Source: Desulfomonilaceae bacterium (GTDB lineage Bacteria; Desulfobacterota; Desulfomonilia; Desulfomonilales; Desulfomonilaceae). Taken from it: a stretch of 53,276 nt of DNA. The position numbers were made by a program, and so were the translations under genes. The notes under the pieces are model-generated. The model was given only the letters and a program-made list of their open reading frames with translations. It did not search any database and was not told the DNA's origin. Location: contig JAVHLK010000031.1 in the NCBI GenBank assembly GCA_031082285.1, forward strand, positions 1 through 53,276. The letters are read 5' to 3'. Shown piece by piece: positions 26,821-40,852 of the stretch (positions are counted from its first letter, which is position 1; every line of letters starts with the position of its first letter).

Positions 26821-27948
26821 ATGATCGGTTCTCATCACGGTAGTACGTTGGCAACTGCGACCCGGTTCGAATGGCCGCTGATTGTAATAAGCCTTTTGCT
26901 GGCCGCGATAGGAGTGTGCATCATTTACAGCGCTACCGTGCCGATGGGTGACGTGGGGATGTCTCTGGTACTGAGGCAGATCACCTGGTGCAGCCTGGGC
27001 CTCATCCTGATGGCCGCGTTTCTCTTGACCGACTATCGTTTCCTGGAACGGTGGGCGGTCTGGTTCTATCTCGCCGTTGTGGTGGCTCTCGTTGTGGTCT
27101 GGAGCCTGGGAAAGGTTACCGCGGGATCCAAGCGATGGATAGATCTGGGCCTGATGCAATTCCAGCCCTCGGAGTTCGCCAAACTGGCTGTCGTGATCAT
27201 CCTCGCGAAGGTTTACCAGGATTTTGCGGGGAAGACCAAGCTTCATCTCCGCGACCTGACAAAGCCCTTTATTCTGGCGGCCATTCCGGTCTTTCTCGTG
27301 TTCGTTCAACCGGACCTGGGAACGGGGGGAGTGATAGCTCTCATCGCGGTGTCAATGACCGTCTTTGTCGGTATCGAGCGCCGCGCACTATTGGTGCTGG
27401 GGACCGTGGCGGCCTGTGCGGTTCCGGTGGCCTGGCTGGCCGCCGATCGGCTCCTCTTCACATACCAGAAACGCAGACTGCTCACGTATCTCAACCCGGA
27501 CTACGATCCGTTGGGATCGGGTTATCACATTATGCAGTCGCACATCGCCATCGGATCGGGAGGCTTACTGGGAAAGGGTTATCTCCAGGGAACACAAAAT
27601 CAACTCATGTTTCTGCCGGCCAAACATACCGATTTCGTCTTTTCCATCCTGGCGGAGGAATGGGGCTTTGTCGGTTGCGCGACCGTATTGGTTTTATTTT
27701 CGCTCCTGTTTCTTCGCGGCATGGCCGTAGCCGCGATGTCCCGGGACAGTTTCGGCGCACTTGCGGCCTTTGGTTGTACGACCATCATCTTTTGGCACGT
27801 GGCCATAAACATAGGGATGGTCATGGGCCTCTTGCCGGTGGTGGGAGTGCCGTTGAGCTTCCTCAGTTACGGAGGGTCATCTCTCTTGTCCTCCTTCCTG
27901 GTCATCGCAATTCTGGTGAATGTGAGTATGCGCAGATTCACTTTCTGA
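26821..27948 (+). CDS. rodA: rod shape-determining protein RodA (SEDS glycosyltransferase)
   Basis: RodA polymerises glycan strands for the elongasome. The 375-residue polytopic protein has about ten hydrophobic spans and SEDS motifs: GSKRWIDLGLMQFQPSEFAKL near 102-122, FVQPDLGTG near 160, and the terminal GVPLSFLSYGGSSLL block. The start at 26821 is in the same frame as an open extension reaching mrdA, but homology begins only after it. The 207 bases between mrdA and rodA hold no other gene. Confidence 0.94.
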   Translation: MIGSHHGSTLATATRFEWPLIVISLLLAAIGVCIIYSATVPMGDVGMSLVLRQITWCSLGLILMAAFLLTDYRFLERWAVWFYLAVVVALVVVWSLGKVTAGSKRWIDLGLMQFQPSEFAKLAVVIILAKVYQDFAGKTKLHLRDLTKPFILAAIPVFLVFVQPDLGTGGVIALIAVSMTVFVGIERRALLVLGTVAACAVPVAWLAADRLLFTYQKRRLLTYLNPDYDPLGSGYHIMQSHIAIGSGGLLGKGYLQGTQNQLMFLPAKHTDFVFSILAEEWGFVGCATVLVLFSLLFLRGMAVAAMSRDSFGALAAFGCTTIIFWHVAINIGMVMGLLPVVGVPLSFLSYGGSSLLSSFLVIAILVNVSMRRFTF

Positions 27949-28067
27949 TCCTGCGACGCACGAATATGCAGAATTATTACTTGAAGCGGCCACTTGTCTA
28001 TGTTAATGAAAAGTCGACAGTTCAAGTCCGGATCCGCCTGTACTGAGTCCGGCCACCGGGAGGACAC

Positions 28068-28583
28068 ATGCTCCGATTCAGAAAAACGAAGAATGACGCC
28101 GTAACGGGATTCCTGGGATCGCAGACGGAATTCACGGGAAAACTGGCCTTTTCAGGAGTCGTACACCTGGATGGGAGTTTCCAAGGAGAGATAATCAGTC
28201 GGGGAACCTTGGTGGTGGGGAGCGAATCGGTCGTCGAGGCTCAGATACACTCCAACATCCTCAAGATCGCGGGAGTGGTCCGGGGAGACCTCACGGCAAC
28301 CGAGAAGATTGAACTCTATCCCCCGGCAAAGGTGTACGGGAACATTCGTACGCCGAGTCTCATCGTGGAAGAAGGAGTCATATTCGAGGGTACCTGCAGC
28401 ATGTCTTCGGTACAAGCCGAAATGCCGGCACTGACCGAACCGGAGCCGAAGGAAGAGTCCAAGGAGGGGGAAGAGCCGTTGGAGGCCATCTCCGCAGAGG
28501 CGTGGCCGCCTTCGTACGGAGAGGAAGACCGGTTGGATACGGACGAAGAAAGTGAGCAGTCAGTACATAAACACGATCGCTAA
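28068..28583 (+). CDS. bactofilin family cytoskeletal protein
   Basis: Bactofilins polymerise without nucleotide into filaments that position wall enzymes or other machinery. The 171-residue protein has the bactofilin beta-helix core at about residues 15-110 (TEFTGKLAFSGVVHLDGSFQGEI, then repeating hydrophobic/Gly steps such as IAGVVRGDLTATEKIELYPPAKVYGNI). An acidic tail (EPEPKEESKEGEEP) follows. GGGAGG lies just upstream of the ATG. It follows rodA by 119 bases and precedes the ATP synthase operon. Confidence 0.9.
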   Translation: MLRFRKTKNDAVTGFLGSQTEFTGKLAFSGVVHLDGSFQGEIISRGTLVVGSESVVEAQIHSNILKIAGVVRGDLTATEKIELYPPAKVYGNIRTPSLIVEEGVIFEGTCSMSSVQAEMPALTEPEPKEESKEGEEPLEAISAEAWPPSYGEEDRLDTDEESEQSVHKHDR

Positions 28584-28625
28584 TCATTTCGTAACGTCTC
28601 GCCACGCTCAGCCCGCAAAAAGATC

Positions 28626-28654
28626 TTGACACCATTCGGTAGGGGTGTTACCAT
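28626..28654 (+). promoter_or_regulatory. predicted sigma70 promoter of the ATP synthase operon
   Basis: TTGACA (28626-28631), exactly 17 bases, TACCAT (28649-28654), followed by about 140 bases of leader before the first atp gene. Downstream of the bactofilin stop, so it should drive the atp operon on its own. Confidence 0.65.
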
Positions 28655-28793
28655 TCGCTTTCATTCTGGGTTTAGGTCACACACAACTTCTTTACACAGT
28701 TAAATCAGGTGGTTGAAAATCAGTTGCCGGCGTGTTCCCGGAAGCGCTCACGTCGGACAGCCGTAAAACTCTGTGAATCGGGAGATTGCGCCA

Positions 28794-29219
28794 GTGATTC
28801 AATTAAACTTTACGCTGTTTATCCAGTTGATCAACTTCCTGGTACTCTTGTTCATTCTGAACGCGATCTTGTACAAACCCATCAGGGCAAAGTTAAAAGA
28901 GCGGTCGGAGCAAATGGCAAGGGATCGGGAAAAGGCTCAACAACTGGAGCAGGAAGTGCACGATCAGGAGAGCCGGCACCAGGAAGAACTCGCCAAGGCA
29001 CGGCAGACCGCGGCGCAAGAGAAAACCGCGCTGATAGGGGAAGCCAAGAAAGAAGAGTCTGCAATCCTGGACAAAGCTCGGGCGGATGCTGCCGGCATAG
29101 TGGATGAAATGAAGGCTACGATTCAGAGCGAATCCGAGGAAGTACGCAAGTCACTCAGGGAGGACATGACCCCTCTCGCCCTGTCAATCACCGAAAAGAT
29201 CCTCGGGAGGGCAATCTGA
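28794..29219 (+). CDS. atpF': ATP synthase F0 subunit b'
   Basis: One of two b-type stator subunits that hold F1 against F0. The protein has one transmembrane helix near the N-terminus (FIQLINFLVLLFILNAIL) and then a long charged coiled coil (about residues 35-130). It has no signal peptide. Start choice: GTG at 28794 with GGGAG nine bases upstream gives 141 residues; a GTG seven codons earlier (28773) has no ribosome-binding site. Its stop overlaps the next start (TGATG). A paired b'/b gene order is found in deltaproteobacteria and cyanobacteria. Confidence 0.88.
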   Translation: MIQLNFTLFIQLINFLVLLFILNAILYKPIRAKLKERSEQMARDREKAQQLEQEVHDQESRHQEELAKARQTAAQEKTALIGEAKKEESAILDKARADAAGIVDEMKATIQSESEEVRKSLREDMTPLALSITEKILGRAI

Positions 29220-29793
29220 TGAAGGCTCGTCACACTGCATTGGTTTTTCTGCTGCTTTTACCGATGGTTCTCGTTATGGCCGGTGCGGCCTGTGCCGCTG
29301 GGGATGGCGAGTCACAGTGGACTGCGTGGAAGATCTCCTGGAGGGTGGTGAACACCATTGCCCTCATCGCCTTGCTCATGTACTTCCTTAAGAAGCCGCT
29401 CGTAAACTTCTTCTATGAGAGGACCGCGCAGATTCGGAAAGACCTCGAAGATGCCCGCGAACAAAGAGAAAAGGCCGAAGCCCTCATTGCCGACTACAAA
29501 GTGAAGATAGCCGGAATGGAGGAAGAGCTGGGCAAGATGCGGGCCGAACTGAAGAAATCGGCTGAATCGGACAGCGAAAAGGTACGTATCAATGCCGAGC
29601 GTATGGCAGCTGCCATTGTGGAGTCCGCTCGGATTACGGCCGACCAGGAGGTCCGCAAGGCCAAGGCCGCTCTTAAGACGGAAGCGGTGGGGTTGGCGAT
29701 GGAGATGGCCGAAACCCTCATCCGGGAGAAAATCAGCGAGGACGACCGTGAACGCATCATAGAAGACTATCTGGTCAAAGTCGGGGGTATGAA

Positions 29794-29797
<4 letters not shown>
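29219..29797 (+). CDS. atpF: ATP synthase F0 subunit b
   Basis: The second stator subunit, 192 residues. It begins with a signal-like hydrophobic stretch (residues 7-24) ending in a possible cleavage site at ACA/AG, then a second hydrophobic helix at about 42-58. A coiled coil to the C-terminus follows (REQREKAEALIADYKVKIAG and onward). The extra N-terminal segment is known in this lineage. GGGAGG precedes the ATG. The stop overlaps atpH (GTGA). Confidence 0.92.
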
Positions 29798-31865
<2,068 letters not shown>

Positions 31866-31927
31866 TAGCCTGAGATAAGGGTACCAGAAACAGCGACACA
31901 CGTTGAACGCTTGATACAGAGGTCGAT

Positions 31928-34305
<2,378 letters not shown>

Positions 34306-34318
34306 TCGGGAGAAGTCC

Positions 34319-34738
34319 ATGTCGGAAAAGTTCACGGTTGAAGTGGTGACGCCGAAAGGCGTACTGCTTCAGAAGGAAGTGGAAGAAGTCGTTGCCCCCG
34401 GAGTATTGGGCGAGTTCGGTGTGTTGATAGGCCACACCCCTATGTTGACCTTCATCAAGCCCGGAGTTCTTTCATACCTGGAAAACGACAGATTCACCAA
34501 GTTCGTGGTGGGAACAGGATTCTGCGAAGTACTAAGGGACTCGGTGACGGTTCTCGTCGATGAAGCGTACTCCGCGGAAGAAATCGATTCCGCGAAGGCG
34601 GCACAGGAAGTGTCCGATCTCGAAAGAGATCTGGAGGGAATCGACTCGGCGACCGATCCTGAACAATACGAAAAGACCTCGACCCGGCTCAAGGTAGCCA
34701 GGGCGAAAGTTGTCCTCAAATCGGGCATCAGCGCCTAA
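34319..34738 (+). CDS. atpC: ATP synthase F1 subunit epsilon
   Basis: Epsilon regulates ATP hydrolysis and binds gamma. The 139-residue protein has the N-terminal beta-sandwich (FTVEVVTPKGVLLQKEVEEVVAPG, GEFGVLIGHTPML) and a C-terminal two-helix part. GGGAG precedes the ATG. It ends the operon, with a strong terminator 33 bases later. Subunits a and c (atpB, atpE) are not in the window and must be encoded elsewhere. Confidence 0.96.
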   Translation: MSEKFTVEVVTPKGVLLQKEVEEVVAPGVLGEFGVLIGHTPMLTFIKPGVLSYLENDRFTKFVVGTGFCEVLRDSVTVLVDEAYSAEEIDSAKAAQEVSDLERDLEGIDSATDPEQYEKTSTRLKVARAKVVLKSGISA

Positions 34739-34770
34739 TTGCATCACGCTGCCGGGAAGATTGCTCATGA

Positions 34771-34824
34771 AATGAGGCCCTTGCATGGCCCGGATGACCG
34801 GTCCGTAGCGGGGCCTCATTTTTG
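34771..34824 (+). terminator. rho-independent terminator of the ATP synthase operon
   Basis: AATGAGGCCC (34771-34780) pairs perfectly with GGGCCTCATT (34811-34820), 10 bp, followed by TTT. The 30-base loop contains an inner CCGG-ATGA-CCGG hairpin, so the RNA may be a branched structure. Confidence 0.85.
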
Positions 34825-34871
34825 TTCGGAGCGGAAATCGCCTTTGAATACGGACCGTTCCGAGAAGTCCC

Positions 34872-34900
34872 TTGACTATTTGGCGTTTTTGGATTATTTA
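34872..34900 (+). promoter_or_regulatory. possible promoter of the TPR-protein gene
   Basis: TTGACT (34872-34877), 17 bases, TATTTA (34895-34900) in an AT-rich patch between the atp terminator and the next gene. The -10 is weak. Confidence 0.4.
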
Positions 34901-34940
34901 ATGAATCCGTGGAGTTGATACCAAGCGTCAATGAGGTACC

Positions 34941-35552
34941 ATGAGCAGCATCGATTCAAAAGGAAATCCCGGGGGAGCCGCATATCAGGATGTTTCGGGC
35001 GGGTCATTCGAGAGCGGCTTGAGCCGTGCTCGGTATCTGATCGACAAGGGCGATCTCAACGAGGCCATGGAGATCCTCCTTCGACTGGAAGCGCGGTACG
35101 TGGGCGCAATCGATCTCTTCGATCTCCTGGGAGAAGTTCTTCTGGCACGAGGGAGCGTCAAGGAGGGCATTCGATACAAGACCCTACATGAGATACTTCG
35201 AGGCACCTTCCAGGTTGCGATCGACGAGGCCTCCCGCGAGTTATCCGGATCTCGCCGGCCGCGTCCGTCAAGGTACTACGGCGACGTTGCCGCCGCGGAT
35301 GGAGACCCGGAGATCGACGATCTTGCGCCGGTCACTCCCGCGATGGGGCAAGAATTCCTGCGGCAGGGGCACTTCGAGCAGGCTGTGAGGGTTTTCGACA
35401 AGCTGATTGCCCGAAACCCCGGCGACGAGTCCTTGAGAGAGGCACGAGAAATCGCGGCGGGCAAGAACCGGGATAGGAAATTGCTCAGTGTCTTCCAGCG
35501 ATGGCTCAAGAATATCGAGCGGATGAAATCTCACGAGACATCCATATCATGA
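34941..35552 (+). CDS. TPR-repeat-like protein
   Basis: A 203-residue soluble protein. Two helix-pair segments of tetratricopeptide type are visible, at about residues 25-70 (LIDKGDLNEAMEILLRLEAR) and 135-175 (EFLRQGHFEQAVRVFDKLIARNP), joined by a charged linker. TPRs mediate protein contacts, and no enzyme motif is present. Its stop overlaps the start of the M24 peptidase gene (ATGA), suggesting a joint role. Confidence 0.8.
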   Translation: MSSIDSKGNPGGAAYQDVSGGSFESGLSRARYLIDKGDLNEAMEILLRLEARYVGAIDLFDLLGEVLLARGSVKEGIRYKTLHEILRGTFQVAIDEASRELSGSRRPRPSRYYGDVAAADGDPEIDDLAPVTPAMGQEFLRQGHFEQAVRVFDKLIARNPGDESLREAREIAAGKNRDRKLLSVFQRWLKNIERMKSHETSIS

Positions 35553-36634
35553 CCGAGCGCGCTCTTCTGCTTCACCGCCGCCTGGCGAGCCTGGGCGTGG
35601 ACGCGGTCCTCTTCAATACGTCGGAAGTCGTGCCGTCAACCAACCTTCGATATCTCTCCGGGTTCTGCGGATCGGACGCGAGTCTGTTAATCACGCGGAC
35701 CGAAAGGCTTCTTTTTACAGACGGTCGCTACAAGACTCAGGCGAAGGAACAGGTGACCGGTTTTCGGATTCGCGTGGTGCGGAACAAGCCGGCGGCACTG
35801 GCCGGGGCGCTCAAGTCCTCGGGTGTGAAACGGTTGGGGATTGAGTCACCTCGGATCAGCTATGAGTTCGTTACGCGCCTCGCGCGGCGGGTTCCGGGAG
35901 TGGAAATCGTACCGTTGAAAGAACGGTTTCTCGAGGAATTCAGGATTTGCAAGGCCGACTGGGAAAGAGAAAGGATCAAGAGAGCGGCGGAGATCGCATC
36001 CGAGGCTTGCCGCGAGGTGGTGGAGGCGGGTCTTGAGGGCCGCCGAGAGTGTGACGTAGCTGCGGACATTGAGGCCGGGTTTCGCGTCAAAGGCGCCGAA
36101 CGCGTAGCCTTTGAGACGATCGTGGCCTCGGGAGTGCGCAGCGCATTGCCCCACGGTACGGCTACGGCCAGGCGCATCGAGCGGAACGACCCGGTCATCA
36201 TAGACTTCGGCTGCCGGTACGAGGGTTACTGCAGCGACGAGACCGTGACGTGCGTGGTCGGCACGGCCGCGAGTGAATTCGTGAACATCCACTCTGCGGT
36301 TTACGACGCGCACATGAAGGCTCTCGACGCCGCGCGAGAAGGAATGAAGGCGAGGGATCTTGACCGAGTGGCGAGAGAGAGCATAGAAAAGGCGGGGTTC
36401 GGCAAGTACTTCATGCACGGACTGGGCCACGGTGTGGGTATGGAGATCCACGAGCCGCCGCATGTGTCTCCGAGAGGTAGAGGAGTGCTGAAGGTTGGGA
36501 TGGTCTTCACTATCGAGCCCGGCGTGTATATCGAGGGCATCGGCGGTGTGAGACTGGAGAGTCTGGTTTATCTCGGTACCGACGGTGCCGAAGTCCTCTG
36601 TCAAATGCCGAAAGATCTGATTGCAGCGGACTGA
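35549..36634 (+). CDS. M24 family metallopeptidase (Xaa-Pro aminopeptidase-like)
   Basis: Cleaves N-terminal residues before proline, or is a related creatinase-fold dipeptidase. The 361-residue protein has an N-terminal creatinase domain and a C-terminal pita-bread domain with all five metal ligands: Asp219, Asp230 (SDET), His294 (HGLGHGVG), Glu323 (TIEPG) and Glu337 (VRLES). The start at 35549 overlaps the TPR gene stop; an upstream ATG at 35501 lies inside that gene. efp follows after about 200 bases, a neighbourhood common in bacteria. Confidence 0.93.
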   Translation: MTERALLLHRRLASLGVDAVLFNTSEVVPSTNLRYLSGFCGSDASLLITRTERLLFTDGRYKTQAKEQVTGFRIRVVRNKPAALAGALKSSGVKRLGIESPRISYEFVTRLARRVPGVEIVPLKERFLEEFRICKADWERERIKRAAEIASEACREVVEAGLEGRRECDVAADIEAGFRVKGAERVAFETIVASGVRSALPHGTATARRIERNDPVIIDFGCRYEGYCSDETVTCVVGTAASEFVNIHSAVYDAHMKALDAAREGMKARDLDRVARESIEKAGFGKYFMHGLGHGVGMEIHEPPHVSPRGRGVLKVGMVFTIEPGVYIEGIGGVRLESLVYLGTDGAEVLCQMPKDLIAAD

Positions 36635-36841
36635 GGTCTCAGGTTTCCGCTCCCCAGGGCCATTGAAAGGGGATGCATCGTCTCGGCTCGGCCATGGTGC
36701 GGCGTGCCGTCCGACAGCCTTCCACCGACGTCTTCAAATACAGGACTTCCGCTTCACCACAGTTCACCGAGACGTACCCGGTTTTGAGGTCGATGCGTGC
36801 CCGCGCATGCGACTGAATTTCACATCAACGGGGGAGGACCC

Positions 36842-37402
36842 ATGTATTCGACTCCTGACTTCAGAAAGGGGCTCAAGATCGAAATTAACGGAGAGCCCTT
36901 TGTTATTGTCGATTTCTTGCACGTGAAACCCGGAAAAGGCGGGGCATTTGTGCGAACCACACTGAAAAGCATGATTTCCGGAAATGTCCTCGACAGGACC
37001 TTCCGATCCGGCGAAAAGGTGGACAAACCGGATCTCGAAGAAAAGCAGATGCAGTACCTATACCAGAGCGACGAAGAGTTCCACTTCATGGATAACGAGA
37101 CGTACGATCAGCTTTTTCTGACCGAGGAGCAATTGGGTGACGCACGCAATTATCTTCAGGAAAACGTGACGGTAACCGTTCTGTTTCACAACGGGAAACC
37201 GATTGGCGTCGAGGTTCCCATATTTGTCGAACTGACGGTGGCGGAAACGGAACCGGGTGTCAAGGGAGACACTGCAGCCGGAGCAACCAAGCCGGCCACA
37301 CTGGAGACGGGTATGACGGTTCAAGTACCCCTTTTCGTGAACGAAGGGGATGTCTTGAAAATCGACACGCGTACCGGAAAGTACATGGAACGGGTTCGGT
37401 AG
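36842..37402 (+). CDS. efp: translation elongation factor EF-P
   Basis: EF-P relieves ribosome stalling at polyproline stretches. The 186-residue protein begins [17 protein letters not shown], and its modification loop is KPGKGGAF with Lys32 at the tip. Lysine suggests beta-lysylation or a related modification rather than Arg rhamnosylation, but no modification gene is nearby. GGGGGAGG lies four bases upstream of the chosen ATG; an earlier in-frame ATG at 36797 would add 15 residues outside the family. Confidence 0.96.
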   Translation: MYSTPDFRKGLKIEINGEPFVIVDFLHVKPGKGGAFVRTTLKSMISGNVLDRTFRSGEKVDKPDLEEKQMQYLYQSDEEFHFMDNETYDQLFLTEEQLGDARNYLQENVTVTVLFHNGKPIGVEVPIFVELTVAETEPGVKGDTAAGATKPATLETGMTVQVPLFVNEGDVLKIDTRTGKYMERVR

Positions 37403-37640
37403 GCTGTCCGTCCATCCGTGGTTCGGATTGATCAGAAACGGTGCGCCACACCATCCGGTCTATTGATGGGCTTGTCGTGTGGGGAAAATTGGAGATCCGA
37501 ATCAGGTGGACGGCTGTCTTACTTCTAGACACAGGAAGGACCCATCACCCGGATACGCTCTTGGAGCGCCTTGCTGGTGATCAACTTGGGGACGGGGCCG
37601 TGCCGGGCGCGCCTCGCATGGTTTCGAGAGGATTGAGTAT

Positions 37641-39368
37641 ATGCATTCTCTGGGACTTATAGTCCATGACGACCAATCGTTCTTGACCAAGGTGGTGGAC
37701 CTGGGGATTGAACAGGGAATATTCACTCGTGACAGGGCCGATGAGATCATACGAATTTCAGTGGCCATGGCGAACAAGTACGTGCTCCAGAAAGAGGTCG
37801 ATTTTCGCTCAACCGAAGAGCTGGCGAAAGTCCAAGAAACGATCCTGAAGCTCGTCGGCGTGGGATTGGAAATCAAGAGCACGTCCAGCGTCGAAGAAGG
37901 AGTTCGGCTCTTGATGGACGCCTCCCCGGTCGATCTGTTTCGGTTGGCCTATACCCGTATCGAGAAGCTTCGCCGGAGATGGAGGTCGCTCCTTCTGAAT
38001 CATCGGGTCGAGATCATGGTGAGCTCGGAAGAGTATGACTGTCTGGACGAACTCAGCTGCCAGCGGCTGGCGGAGATGAGTGCATTTTCGGAAAGCGAGC
38101 TCTTTACGATTCAGTCGCTGACTCTCGATGATCGGCTGTTCTCCACGTTGGGCATGGTGGAATACTACGAAGGCGAGTTGGAGAGGTACGAATTCATCCT
38201 CCGTTTAAGGGACATACTTCCCTTTGCGTACTTGAACAAGTCGAAGAACGTGAAGGGTGGTAGTCTGTCCGAGGTTGACTGCCTGCGCGAGGCCCTGATC
38301 AACACTCTCGTCGTTTCCGCCGCCGTGGATGCGGCGGATCCCGTAGCGGTCTCCATGGAGGATGTCCGTGAGTTTTTGGACAAGCTCGAGGCAGTCGATG
38401 AAGCGGACATTTTGTCACCGGAATTGGAGGAAGTAGTCGTCGACCTGATCCACGAGTTGAGCGAGGGGTTGGACGAGCATGAGGCGGGTCTGTTGGCGAA
38501 AGAATTCTTGGAGGCGGTGCGGAAACTCGTGGAGACCATCGTGACCGAGTGGGAAACCGTGGCGTCTCCCTCGGAAGACACATTCTTCAAACGCTGGTCC
38601 AGGCTGGTGATCCTGACCGACGTTCCGGATCCGGTCGATCGCATACTGTCCACACAAACTGCTCTTGACGAATTCGATTTTGAATTCTTAATCGAAAGGC
38701 TCGCCGGCTTTCACGGTGAAGACGCCCAGGCTCTCATCGACCGGCTGCCCTGGAAAGTGATGTCGCCGGTCCAGGTTACACGCCTGTTTCATCGCTTTCC
38801 GGACCATTACAAGCGGTTCGGCAAGCACGCGTCCCTTGCGGGATTTAGTGCGGACGATCTGATCAATCTCTTGGAAGGTTTGGAACAAAGCGCGGTGAAA
38901 CCCCTGAAGCCCGAACTTACACGTGCATTGGCCTCGGGAAAGTTCACCCTGGAGGAACTGGAACTCCTGGCGGCTCCACCCCATACGGATCTTCTCCCCC
39001 TGCTGCTCTCCGCGGCTCCTCACCCGGACACGGACGTCAAGCGCGTGATGCTGGAGTTCAGAGAGGGTACGAAGAGGCGACGAGAGGTGATACTTTTCTC
39101 GTGTGTCAATGCCGACTTTTTCCCGGTGTTTTTCTCGGAAGCGTGGAGCATCGATCCCGATTTCGTGAAACGGCAGGCAAGAGCAATCCCCGCCTCAAAG
39201 ATCGCCCCGTTCCTTATTTCAGCTGCAGGGGGAGCAAGACCGCGCGTACCTGAGGAAGCGACGACAACACTCGGTGTGGATTTTCGGTCCGAACAAGTCA
39301 ACGAACTGTTCAAGTCTCTGCCCGCGGGAAAGAAAAAGGCGGTCATCGCATCCCTGTCCAAGGATTGA
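37641..39368 (+). CDS. large hypothetical protein, all-helical
   Basis: I cannot assign this 575-residue protein. It has no signal peptide or membrane span. It is rich in acidic and Leu residues and predicted by eye to be mostly helical. The first 200 residues include LRRRWRSLLLNHRVEIMVSS, and the last part (about 430-560) has regular helix-loop steps such as LTRALASGKFTLEELELLA, resembling a repeat solenoid. AGAGGA lies eight bases upstream of the ATG. It stands alone between efp and a convergent gene. Codon use resembles its neighbours. Confidence 0.8.
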   Translation: MHSLGLIVHDDQSFLTKVVDLGIEQGIFTRDRADEIIRISVAMANKYVLQKEVDFRSTEELAKVQETILKLVGVGLEIKSTSSVEEGVRLLMDASPVDLFRLAYTRIEKLRRRWRSLLLNHRVEIMVSSEEYDCLDELSCQRLAEMSAFSESELFTIQSLTLDDRLFSTLGMVEYYEGELERYEFILRLRDILPFAYLNKSKNVKGGSLSEVDCLREALINTLVVSAAVDAADPVAVSMEDVREFLDKLEAVDEADILSPELEEVVVDLIHELSEGLDEHEAGLLAKEFLEAVRKLVETIVTEWETVASPSEDTFFKRWSRLVILTDVPDPVDRILSTQTALDEFDFEFLIERLAGFHGEDAQALIDRLPWKVMSPVQVTRLFHRFPDHYKRFGKHASLAGFSADDLINLLEGLEQSAVKPLKPELTRALASGKFTLEELELLAAPPHTDLLPLLLSAAPHPDTDVKRVMLEFREGTKRRREVILFSCVNADFFPVFFSEAWSIDPDFVKRQARAIPASKIAPFLISAAGGARPRVPEEATTTLGVDFRSEQVNELFKSLPAGKKKAVIASLSKD

Positions 39369-39443
39369 GGCACGAGGAATCGTGTCTCTCAGTGCTCTTT
39401 GGCATCAATACGGTCGCACATTCCTGCAACCACGCGGTAGTGT

Positions 39444-39504
39444 CCCGGCGTCCCTGCCGGGCGAGGGAAGAAAGAGTATCCCGCGGAACGCGGGAAGGCC
39501 GGCG
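39444..39504. repeat. tandem hairpin repeat
   Basis: Two stems follow each other: CCCGGC/GCCGGG (39444-39461) and TCCCGCG/CGCGGGA with a GAA loop (39479-39495). The block 39483-39504 matches 19 of 22 bases of 9360-9381. It lies between convergent genes and may also act in transcription ending. Confidence 0.55.
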
Positions 39505-39601
39505 CTACCAAAGCAGGAACGGTTGCCGTGAATGTGACACCGTACTTGTAAAAGGCTGCACTTAGTCAGGCCGACACGCGCATCAGCGAAATGGAAACGC
39601 G

Positions 39602-40669
39602 TCACGTCAACGTGATTGCCTTCTCAGGGCACATCTCTTGGCAGCAGAAACACGTGATGCACGTGTCGGCATCGACCTGGGGCAGTCCGCCGATCATTGA
39701 CAGAGCCGAGACCGTACAGTGATCCACGCACGTTTCGCAACCGGTACACAATTCGGGATCGGCCCGCGGACGCAACAGCGTTCGGCTGTGAATCATCTCC
39801 TGAAGCGCCTTGTTGCCCAGAATGGCTTCACCGCCCAACGGCGGAAGTGTGAAGTCCGGTATCCTCCGCAGCTCACCCGCAACCTTCGTCTTGTCGAGGT
39901 CGTACTCTCCGAGTCCCTTTTGCTGCGCCCGCCGGAGGAATCCCAACTTGGCCGGATCGCACCCCATCATAAACGCAATGACCGAATCCAGGGCAACGGC
40001 GTTGTCGGAGGCGAGGATCAGTCCTATGTCCCTGAGGTGCGGAGAAGCCGGTCCGTTTCCCTCCATGCCCACCACCGCGTCCACTATGAACAGGTCTGGC
40101 TGCCGGATCTCAAACACATCCACGATCACTTCATGGAATCGACGAGGATTGCCGGCGATCTTGTGAAGCTTCGCCTTTTGTGCTCCAGGAAGAAAACCGT
40201 AACTGTTCTTGATCGCTCCCGTCATGACGGTGAGGCCGTGAGTCTTGAACTTGGGAAGACTGATGATTACGTCCGCTTCCATCACCGCTCGGGACACGCT
40301 CACAGTGGAAATGAAATCAGGATTGAAATCCACCCGTATGGATTCGTCCCCGATGTTTTGGTAGTGGCGTCCCGATGCTTCCATCAGTCCCGTCTGTTGG
40401 AAGCTTGCTTCGTTGGCCCCATAGCTGAAGATACCGGGGTTGTCGCCGACCGTGATGGAAGCGGGCTTCATGGTTTCCACCTTTTCCACCACCGCGCGTA
40501 CTACCGCAGGGTGAGTAACGATGCCTTCGTCCGCCTCCGAGCCGCGAAGCACATTGGGTTTAATCAGGACCGTCTTGTCCCGCACGTCGGTCGGGAATAT
40601 CTCGAATGCCCTGTCAACGGCCCGACGCGCATCTTCGTAGGTGCCCGGTTCGATCATGACTTGGAACAT
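39602..40669 (-). CDS. DUF362 protein with C-terminal 2x[4Fe-4S] ferredoxin domain
   Basis: A 355-residue protein. The N-terminal DUF362 domain has the pattern TVLIKPNVL, VGDNPG and ISLPKFKTHGLTVMTGAIKN. The C-terminal part binds two 4Fe-4S clusters through CxxCxxCxxxC at Cys308/311/314/318 and Cys337/340/343/347, plus one extra Cys342. Electron transfer is expected, but the DUF362 partner reaction is unknown. The family is abundant in anaerobes. The start at 40669 has AAAGGT seven bases upstream. Confidence 0.92.
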   Translation of the reverse strand: MFQVMIEPGTYEDARRAVDRAFEIFPTDVRDKTVLIKPNVLRGSEADEGIVTHPAVVRAVVEKVETMKPASITVGDNPGIFSYGANEASFQQTGLMEASGRHYQNIGDESIRVDFNPDFISTVSVSRAVMEADVIISLPKFKTHGLTVMTGAIKNSYGFLPGAQKAKLHKIAGNPRRFHEVIVDVFEIRQPDLFIVDAVVGMEGNGPASPHLRDIGLILASDNAVALDSVIAFMMGCDPAKLGFLRRAQQKGLGEYDLDKTKVAGELRRIPDFTLPPLGGEAILGNKALQEMIHSRTLLRPRADPELCTGCETCVDHCTVSALSMIGGLPQVDADTCITCFCCQEMCPEKAITLT

Positions 40670-40852
40670 GGTTGGTACCTTTCTCTCCCTATGATCCGTC
40701 ACGCAAGTGTGCTCAAGGCCGCGGTGAGTCGTGTCGTCGTGGATTCCCGCTCGACGAGGCCGGTCTTTCGGGTCCTTCGGGAAAGACGTCTCCGGAGGTA
40801 CCCAAGGATGATCTCATACACGGGGTCACGTGCCCGAAACGTTTCCGGTCCG

